Origin: Oscillatoria salina IIICB1
GTDB taxonomy: Bacteria > Cyanobacteriota > Cyanobacteriia > Cyanobacteriales > SIO1D9
DNA: 37,011 nt
NCBI RefSeq assembly: GCF_020144665.1
Contig: NZ_JAAHBQ010000060.1
Span: 1-37,011, forward strand
Direction of reading: 5' to 3'
Each line of letters begins with the position of its first letter. The first letter of the stretch is position 1. This document shows, piece after piece, positions 29,728 through 37,011 of the stretch. A model generated the notes under the pieces. The model saw only the letters and a list, made by a program, of their open reading frames with translations. It made no database searches and was not told the DNA's origin. The position numbers were made by a program, and so were the translations under genes.

Positions 29728-31656
29728 CTATAAATTCATAATTTCTACTGGTTCAATTTCATCAGCAGGTTGAAAACCAAAAATGCGGGAATAAAAGTAA
29801 AATTCCCCATCCAAAGCCCGTTTAATATTTTCGGCGCTACGGAAACCATGTTGTTCGTCAGCAAAAGCAAGATAAGCCACAGGTAAACCTTTATTTTGTA
29901 AAGCTGTTACCATTTTTTCCGCTTGGTTGGGAGTAACGACTCGATCTTGTAACCCTTGAAAAAAGATTACCGGACAAGACAATTTTTCGGTAAAATTAAT
30001 TGGCGATCGCGCAATATACACTTCCTTCTCTTCGGGATATCTCCCAATCAAACGGTCTAAATACCTCGACTCAAATTTATGGGTATCTGTAGCGAAAGTT
30101 TCTAAATCACTCACACCATAGTAAGAAGCCCCAGCTTGAAAAACATCCCGAAAAGTCAATGCTGCCAGAGTCGTATAACCACCCGCACTTCCGCCCGTAA
30201 TCGCTAACCTTTTCTCATCCACTCTACCTTGTTCGGCTAAATATTTGGCTGCATTCGCACAATCATTAACATCAACAATTCCCCACATTTTTTCTAATCG
30301 CTGACGATACTTGCGTCCGTAACCCGTACTACCGCCATAATTGACATCCAGATAAGCAAAACCGCGACTCGTCCAATATTGAATCTTCAAACTAAAAGTT
30401 ACTGAAGCTGCGGCGGTTGGACCACTGTGACTTTTCACTAATAACGGTGGTAACTCGCCAGTGGGTGCAGTATAATCCTTATTTTTGGGTGGATAAAACC
30501 AAGCATAAGCTAGATTATCATTATCTGTAGGAAAGGCGATCGCTTCGGGAACAGATAAATATCCAGGGTCAATTGCTAACTTACTCGACTCTTTGAGAAC
30601 GTGAAAAATTCCCTTCTCAATTTCCATCTGCACCAATACCGTCGGTTGGGTTGGCGAACCGCCAATAAAGACAATCTTACCTGGAGAAATCACTTCTAGG
30701 GAACTAATACTCGTATAGCGAGTTTCAATTGGTTGTAACTGTTTGTTCGTAACGTCAAAACGAGCCAAAAACCAACTACCCTCACGAGTATAAGTGCAAA
30801 TTATGCTCTCAGCCGACTCAAAAACATAAGTCGTCACCCCAAACACCCAATGAGGATAACCAAACTCAGCCTCTAGCGGACACAAACACTCAACATCACC
30901 TTGCCAACGATAAAGATTCCACCAATTAGAGCGATCGCTTACAAAATACAATATCCCATCCGGCGACCACTCAGGCTGACAAATTGACTCTTCATCTCCC
31001 CCAGCAACACACTCCGCTTCAGCTAGCGAACCATCAGCCTCAATTTTCGCCACATACAACCGAGTGCTATCCCAAGGCATATTTGGATGATTCCATTCTA
31101 ACCAAGCCAAGCGCGTACCATCCGGACTCAAGCGAGGTGATGAATAAAAATCGCTTCCTCTCAGTAAATTTGTCACTTTCCCAGAAGTCAAATCTACAGC
31201 GACAATAGTATTTTCCGGCTCCTTTGCTCCCTCTTGATGTTCCTCACCAACACAAATCAAGCGATTTCTCGGCTTATCCAAAATTGCATTCGCATAACGC
31301 CTCTTTCCCTCCGGAGTTAACGCTTGGGGTTCTTGATTAAGATTTTGTTTATAGATGCGTTGGTCGGCAAAATTAGTAAAATAAATTGTTCCCTCCGCCA
31401 CCAAAAATGCGCCACCACCATACTCATGAACGCGAGTCCGCACATTAAAAGGTGCAGGAGTCACATCTGCTACTTTACCATCAGCCCCCTGTCGTACCAA
31501 CACCTTACGCCCCTTTTCCGACGGACGCGACTCCAACCAGTAAATATCCTCACCATCCACAGCAACTCCCCCTAATCCGACCGTTTGTGAGACAATGAGA
31601 TCGGAGGCGATCGGAGATTTCCAAGAACCAAAACCCTTAACTTGTACTTGTGTCAT
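29728..31656 (-). CDS. S9 family serine peptidase (dipeptidyl/acylaminoacyl-peptidase type)
   Basis: This 642-residue protein has an N-terminal seven-bladed-propeller-like region (repeated SPDGTRLAWLEW and WSPDGILYFVSD strands) and a C-terminal alpha/beta hydrolase. The triad is S490 (GGSAGGY), D571 (GLQDRVV) and H603 (DEQHGFR). It belongs to the same broad family as the protein at 24417-26339, but the two differ throughout the propeller, so this is not a recent duplication. No signal peptide is apparent. The gene is convergent with the PIN pseudogene (38-bp gap) and divergent from the methionine-salvage operon. Confidence 0.95.
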   Translation of the reverse strand: MTQVQVKGFGSWKSPIASDLIVSQTVGLGGVAVDGEDIYWLESRPSEKGRKVLVRQGADGKVADVTPAPFNVRTRVHEYGGGAFLVAEGTIYFTNFADQRIYKQNLNQEPQALTPEGKRRYANAILDKPRNRLICVGEEHQEGAKEPENTIVAVDLTSGKVTNLLRGSDFYSSPRLSPDGTRLAWLEWNHPNMPWDSTRLYVAKIEADGSLAEAECVAGGDEESICQPEWSPDGILYFVSDRSNWWNLYRWQGDVECLCPLEAEFGYPHWVFGVTTYVFESAESIICTYTREGSWFLARFDVTNKQLQPIETRYTSISSLEVISPGKIVFIGGSPTQPTVLVQMEIEKGIFHVLKESSKLAIDPGYLSVPEAIAFPTDNDNLAYAWFYPPKNKDYTAPTGELPPLLVKSHSGPTAAASVTFSLKIQYWTSRGFAYLDVNYGGSTGYGRKYRQRLEKMWGIVDVNDCANAAKYLAEQGRVDEKRLAITGGSAGGYTTLAALTFRDVFQAGASYYGVSDLETFATDTHKFESRYLDRLIGRYPEEKEVYIARSPINFTEKLSCPVIFFQGLQDRVVTPNQAEKMVTALQNKGLPVAYLAFADEQHGFRSAENIKRALDGEFYFYSRIFGFQPADEIEPVEIMNL

Positions 31657-31784
31657 CGTTTAATACTCACTTATCTGCACGCTTTCCCCCAGAATACAAA
31701 ACTTTCTCGTTCTCGTTTCGAGGTTCCGCCTCTCCCCAACCAATTCTCTCCAATAACTAACAAGTAGGGCTATAACCGATAACC

Positions 31785-32951
31785 ATGACTATTGAAATTG
31801 ATTACCGTTTTCCACCGGGAATAGATGCAGCTAAACAAGCTAAAATAATCGCGATCGGGCAAACTGCGGGAACGTGGGATGCGCGTTTTGCTCATCGAGA
31901 AAAATCTTTGCGATCGCATTTAGCGGAGGTTGTTAAGCTGGAAACTGACAATCAAGGTTATAGTATCGCTACAATTCGCTTTCCAGAGATCAACGTCGAG
32001 AACGATATCCCTAGTTTATTAACAGCTATATTCGGCAAATATTCAATGGCAGGGGCAGGAAAAGTCATTTCAGTTCGTTTGCCTCAAAATTACGGTACGC
32101 GTCCCAAATTCGGTATTAGCGGCGTTAGAGAGCAATTGTCAGTGGAATCTCGCCCTTTGGTAATGGCAATTTTTAAGCCAGCTTTGGGGCTTTCGGCTGA
32201 AGATCATGGCGAGATTTTTGCTCAAGTTGCTCGTGCGGGTTTAGATATTATTAAAGATGATGAAATTTTAGGTGATTTAGAAGTAGCACCAACACGCCAA
32301 CGTTTAGCAGCTTGTCGGCGAGTTATCGAGGAAGTAAAAGACAAAACTGGGCGAACTGTTCTCTATGCGGTTAATGTTACTGGAAAAGCAGATCGGTTAA
32401 TTGAAAAAGCGCGTTTATTAGTTAAAGAAGGCGCAAATGCACTATTACTAAATGTCCTAACTTATGGCTTTTCTGTATTAGAAGCATTAGCTACAGATCC
32501 AGAAATTAATGTACCTATTTTCGCACATCCTGCCTTTGCTGGGGCGATGTGTGCGGCTGGAGATACAGGATTAAGTTATTCTGTGGTTTTAGGGACATTA
32601 ATGGCGTATGCTGGGGCTGATGCAGTGTTGTATCCCGCCCACTATGGTAGTTTACCATTCGATCCCGGGGAAGAAGCAAAAATTAGAGACGAATTGCGAT
32701 CGCGCAACGTTTTTCCTGTCCCCAGTGCGGGAATACATCCTGGGATTGTCCCCCAAGCTTTAACTGATTACGGCACGGATGTTATCCTCAATGCAGGAAC
32801 CGGAATTATGGATCATCCCGACAGCCCCGCTAGTGGTGTTAAAGCCTTTTTTGCAGCTTGGGAAAGAGTTAAGAATAAGCAATCTTTTGAGTTAGAAAGT
32901 TTACCTGAAGGAGCTTTAAAACAAGCTATTGCTAAATGGGGTAAGAAATAA
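31785..32951 (+). CDS. mtnW: RuBisCO-like protein, probable DK-MTP-1-P enolase (MtnW)
   Basis: This 388-residue form IV RuBisCO-like protein probably converts 2,3-diketo-5-methylthiopentyl-1-phosphate to its enol in methionine salvage. The metal-binding KDDE motif is intact: K157 (the carbamylated lysine in RuBisCO), D159 and E160 in GLDIIKDDEI. K131 in FKPALGLS corresponds to RuBisCO K175, while the K of the following KPKLG position is Ala. The HPAFAGAM segment matches enolase-type RLPs. The following genes, mtnX and mtnB, act in the same pathway, which settles the assignment better than sequence alone. Microcystis RLP has been shown to work in this pathway. mtnA, mtnK and mtnD are not in the window. 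Confidence 0.92.
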   Translation: MTIEIDYRFPPGIDAAKQAKIIAIGQTAGTWDARFAHREKSLRSHLAEVVKLETDNQGYSIATIRFPEINVENDIPSLLTAIFGKYSMAGAGKVISVRLPQNYGTRPKFGISGVREQLSVESRPLVMAIFKPALGLSAEDHGEIFAQVARAGLDIIKDDEILGDLEVAPTRQRLAACRRVIEEVKDKTGRTVLYAVNVTGKADRLIEKARLLVKEGANALLLNVLTYGFSVLEALATDPEINVPIFAHPAFAGAMCAAGDTGLSYSVVLGTLMAYAGADAVLYPAHYGSLPFDPGEEAKIRDELRSRNVFPVPSAGIHPGIVPQALTDYGTDVILNAGTGIMDHPDSPASGVKAFFAAWERVKNKQSFELESLPEGALKQAIAKWGKK

Positions 32952-33044
32952 AAAGTAATTTTTGTATTCTCGCTCAAAATTGTAGTTTAATTATTTAGTG
33001 AATCTTGTAAAATTAGAGTTTCATTGATAAATTGAGGTTGAAAA

Positions 33045-33722
33045 TTGCAGTTACCAGTCGAACAAAATTTACCTAAAAAAGCAGTTTACTGCGACTTTGA
33101 CGGGACAATTACAGCCGTGGAAACATTTGCGGGAATGTTAAAAGAATTTGCACCGGAAATGTCAGCAAAAATCATGCCCCAATTGTATGAAAGAAAGCTA
33201 ACATTAAGAGTAGGCGTGCGACAAATGTTAGAATCGATTCCAGCAAGACAATATCAAGCAGTAATTGACTATGCTAACGATAAACCAATTCGTCCTGGTT
33301 TAACTGAATTAGTCGATTTTCTTGACAGTAAAAACATTCCTTTTTATGTGGTTTCTGGTGGTTTACGCGATATGGTAATTCGCGTTTTAAGTAGGGAAAA
33401 TGAAGCGAGAAAACCATTAATTAGTCGAGTTGCAGGTATAGCTGCGGTAGATGTGGATAACAACGGAGAATACTTGCAAGTAGCTTCAGAATTTGAAGCA
33501 GACACAGAATTAGTTGCAAAAGTGCGCGTAATGGAGAAATACCCGGCAAAAGAGAAAATCGCGATCGGCGATTCGATTACCGATTTTAACATGGCATTAA
33601 AAGCAGATCTAGTCTTTGCGCGCGATCGCCTGATAGAATATCTCGAATCTGAAGGTAAACCTTACCTACCCTGGAATAACTTTTTCGATATCCGCGACAC
33701 TCTCGCACAAAAATGGCAATAA
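33045..33722 (+). CDS. mtnX: HK-MTPenyl-1-P phosphatase MtnX (HAD family)
   Basis: This 225-residue HAD-superfamily phosphatase has the nucleophile motif DFDGT (D17, D19), SGG as motif II, and GDSITDFNMA as motif IV. Conserved spots matching Bacillus MtnX include FAP, RPGLTELVDFL, FYVVSGGLRDM and LVFARD. It would remove the 1-phosphate from the enol product of MtnW. The start is TTG, supported by GAGG seven bases upstream. It follows mtnW by 93 bp and overlaps mtnB by 10 bp (33713-33722), so the last two at least are translationally coupled. Confidence 0.9.
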   Translation: MQLPVEQNLPKKAVYCDFDGTITAVETFAGMLKEFAPEMSAKIMPQLYERKLTLRVGVRQMLESIPARQYQAVIDYANDKPIRPGLTELVDFLDSKNIPFYVVSGGLRDMVIRVLSRENEARKPLISRVAGIAAVDVDNNGEYLQVASEFEADTELVAKVRVMEKYPAKEKIAIGDSITDFNMALKADLVFARDRLIEYLESEGKPYLPWNNFFDIRDTLAQKWQ

Positions 33723-34324
33723 ATACAGATCCACGCAATACCATAATTAATGCCGCCAGTCAATTCTATCAACTAGGTTGGATGGTAGGAACGGCAGGCA
33801 ATCTTTCCGCAAAAATGCCCGATAATAGTTTTTGGATTACCGCATCTGGAAAAAATAAAGGACAATTAAGCGAACAAGATTTCGTGCGAATTGCTGCTCA
33901 TGGCGAGATGATAGAATCAGCTCATCCAGAAAATCGTCCTTCTGCTGAAACCAGCATCCATCAAGCAATTTACTCCTTATTTCCTGATGCAAAAGCTTGC
34001 TATCACGTTCACTCAATTGAAGCAAATCTAGTTTCTAATTTTACCCAAGCAGAGAGTTTAGATTTGCCACCGTTAGAAATGTTAAAAGGATTGGGAATTT
34101 GGGTAGAAAATCCTCAAGTTAGTATCTCTTTATTCGAGAATCATTTATCAGTCCCAAAAATTGCCGCAGAAATCGAAACTCGCTTGCAAAATGCACCTCC
34201 AGAGATACCCGCGCTTCTCATCCGCAACCACGGTGTTACGGTTTGGGGCAATTCACCCACAGCCGCACAAAATCACTTAGAAATTGTAGAATATATCTTT
34301 CGCTATCTCGTCGCAGCGCGTTGA
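33713..34324 (+). CDS. mtnB: Methylthioribulose-1-phosphate dehydratase MtnB
   Basis: This 203-residue class II aldolase-like protein would dehydrate methylthioribulose-1-phosphate to 2,3-diketo-5-methylthiopentyl-1-phosphate, the substrate of MtnW. The zinc ligands are H98 and H100 (CYHVHSIEANL) and H173 (RNHGVTVWG). The N-terminal GTAGNLSAKMPDNSFWITASG block is typical. The start codon lies inside the mtnX coding region. The heptamer-rich region before pyrG begins a few bases after the stop. An L-fuculose-phosphate aldolase is an alternative family member, but operon context favours MtnB. Confidence 0.92.
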   Translation: MAINTDPRNTIINAASQFYQLGWMVGTAGNLSAKMPDNSFWITASGKNKGQLSEQDFVRIAAHGEMIESAHPENRPSAETSIHQAIYSLFPDAKACYHVHSIEANLVSNFTQAESLDLPPLEMLKGLGIWVENPQVSISLFENHLSVPKIAAEIETRLQNAPPEIPALLIRNHGVTVWGNSPTAAQNHLEIVEYIFRYLVAAR

Positions 34325-34331
34325 CAGTGAG

Positions 34332-34359
34332 CAGTTAACAGTTACCAGTTACCAGTTAC
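34332..34359. repeat. Heptamer array (CAGTTAM), four units
   Basis: CAGTTAA followed by three CAGTTAC units. This is the reverse-complement orientation of the TGGTAAC family at 18805-18930. It lies just after mtnB. Confidence 0.7.
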
Positions 34360-34493
34360 CAATTGGGATAAGAGATAATTAGAAGATGAGAAATAACCAG
34401 GAATTGGAAGACTGAGGAGAATTGTAGAGTAAACTGCTAACTTTTTACTGTTCACGGAGAAATACAGTTACGTGGTAGCTGTGGGTACTTGCT

Positions 34494-34517
34494 AACTGAT
34501 AACTGATAACTGATAAC
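34494..34517. repeat. Heptamer array (AACTGAT), three units plus partial
   Basis: Three AACTGAT units and a partial one, oriented opposite to the array at 34332-34359. The two arrays can pair with about six of seven bases matched per unit, looping out about 135 nt in front of pyrG. Confidence 0.7.
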
Positions 34518-34543
34518 AGCTTGTGGCACAATGAACAGGGTGA

Positions 34544-36256
<1,713 letters not shown>

Positions 36257-36580
36257 TGACTGAGAGAGAAGACTCGAATAGCTGTAACCTTGATTGTCAG
36301 TAAAGTTAAGAGCAAGATCGAGTATTTCCAGGGGGGAAAGTTTATACTGAGATCTTGGAGTAATCATCATCCCCTAGGGATTAAAACTGAGTAGTAGTTT
36401 CCTCTTCGGTAGCGATCGCCGATGTAACCTCTAACTTATACCCCCTGGGATTTCGGAACGCGGTAAATTAACTTGACAATGAGCGAGAAATTCTTTAAAC
36501 CCATTTCAAGCAAAATGATACAGTCAAAAGAAGCAAAAGCGCTCTCTTGCGCGTCAACTCACCTGATGTGAGGAGGTTTT
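36257..36580 (+). other. 324-bp gene-free leader region with possible RNA structure
   Basis: CCAGGGGG (36328-36335) and CCCCCTGG (36441-36448) are exact complements 105 nt apart. Between them AAACT...AGTTT makes a smaller hairpin and a HIP1 site sits near 36412. A perfect TTGACA (36473-36478) has only a poor -10 (TTTAAA, 15-bp spacing). GCGCTCTCTTGCGC and CTCAC...GTGAG form two short hairpins just before the next gene, the latter touching its AGGAGG. I see no gene in it; a structured leader or small RNA is possible. Confidence 0.4.
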
Positions 36581-36997
36581 GTGGCGTACTGGGTTAAAGT
36601 TAAATACGAGCGAAATGAGTATGTAGTCGATCTTGACCGCATTAGTGTCTTTGTCGTCGCACCGAACGGCAGAGTTACTTTTTGGTTGCCAGATAGCTCA
36701 ATTCCAATTATTATAAATCGACAAGCTAATGCGGATGACTATCAGCAAGTTCTCCAGTATGTTAACCAAATATCCTCTCACTCGCTTATGGGAGCTTGGG
36801 TAAAAATTTTTTACGATCGCAGTGAGTATGTTATCGACCTCAACCGGATTAGTAGTTTTTGCTATTCCCCCAATGACAAAGTTACTTTTTGGCTACCTGA
36901 TAGTAGTATGCCAATCATTATCACTAAACAGGGCGATCCTGATAGCTACACCAAAGTTATCAATTTTATCTTTAGAAAAACTGGTCATTCACTGTAG
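36581..36997 (+). CDS. Hypothetical protein made of two fused 69-residue copies
   Basis: The 138-residue protein is exactly two 69-residue units, each starting with Met and ending in SHSL or GHSL. Shared blocks include EYV(V/I)DL(D/N)RIS, VTFWLPDSS and PIII. The unit is rich in beta-strand pattern with an alternating W/Y/F content and a helical end. The GTG start has AGGAGG four bases upstream; unit 2 begins with an ATG at 36788 that could in principle act as an internal start. There is no signal peptide or membrane segment. I do not recognise a named family. The gene follows a 324-bp leader, and nothing follows it within the window. Confidence 0.8.
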   Translation: MAYWVKVKYERNEYVVDLDRISVFVVAPNGRVTFWLPDSSIPIIINRQANADDYQQVLQYVNQISSHSLMGAWVKIFYDRSEYVIDLNRISSFCYSPNDKVTFWLPDSSMPIIITKQGDPDSYTKVINFIFRKTGHSL

Positions 36998-37011
36998 GTG
37001 GTTGTTGGTTG

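Overview
The window is chromosomal DNA from a cyanobacterium. The evidence is the very frequent HIP1 octamer (GCGATCGC and its core CGATCG), a heme oxygenase of the phycobilin type, a HstK-like giant kinase, two Uma2 proteins, pentapeptide-repeat proteins and heptameric STRR repeats. Coding is moderately AT-rich. The order within the phylum cannot be fixed from this segment. I see no rRNA, tRNA, CRISPR array, prophage or intact insertion sequence.

Layout. 1-2.9 kb: two divergent Uma2/DUF820 nuclease-like genes, then miaA, convergent with the second Uma2 gene over a shared bidirectional terminator. 3.0-5.0 kb: gyrB. 5.2-12.2 kb: one 2321-residue signalling protein that joins a Ser/Thr-kinase-like domain, an AAA ATPase, a long helical region, GAF, PAS, a histidine kinase, a receiver and a second histidine kinase. 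12.3-15.2 kb: a small unknown gene, heme oxygenase ho1 behind a Fur-box-like dyad, a strong hairpin terminator, and a Rieske oxygenase. 15.2-18.7 kb: mfd on the minus strand. 18.7-18.9 kb: two kinds of heptamer repeat array. 19.0-24.2 kb: a CNNM/CorC-type membrane protein, a membrane-anchored class III cyclase, and an overlapping MBOAT plus SGNH pair that probably O-acylates a polysaccharide. 24.4-31.7 kb: two S9 peptidases, an orphan small protein, a metallophosphoesterase, a pentapeptide-repeat protein, and a decayed PIN-domain locus with a broken upstream partner. 31.8-34.3 kb: a methionine-salvage operon (RuBisCO-like enolase, MtnX, MtnB). 34.6-36.3 kb: pyrG. 36.6-37.0 kb: an unknown protein that is an exact 69+69 residue tandem duplication.

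Most genes are housekeeping or salvage functions. The signalling genes (giant kinase, cyclase) and the envelope genes (MBOAT/SGNH, CNNM/CorC) look like stand-alone units. Observations most worth a second look: the broken PIN locus with an unfamiliar helical partner, the Fur-like operator whose centre contains a -10-like hexamer upstream of ho1, the G-quadruplex-capable STRR1 array next to the mfd start, the opposed heptamer arrays before pyrG, the cyclase lacking its adenine-specifying lysine, and the fused tandem-duplicate gene at the right end.
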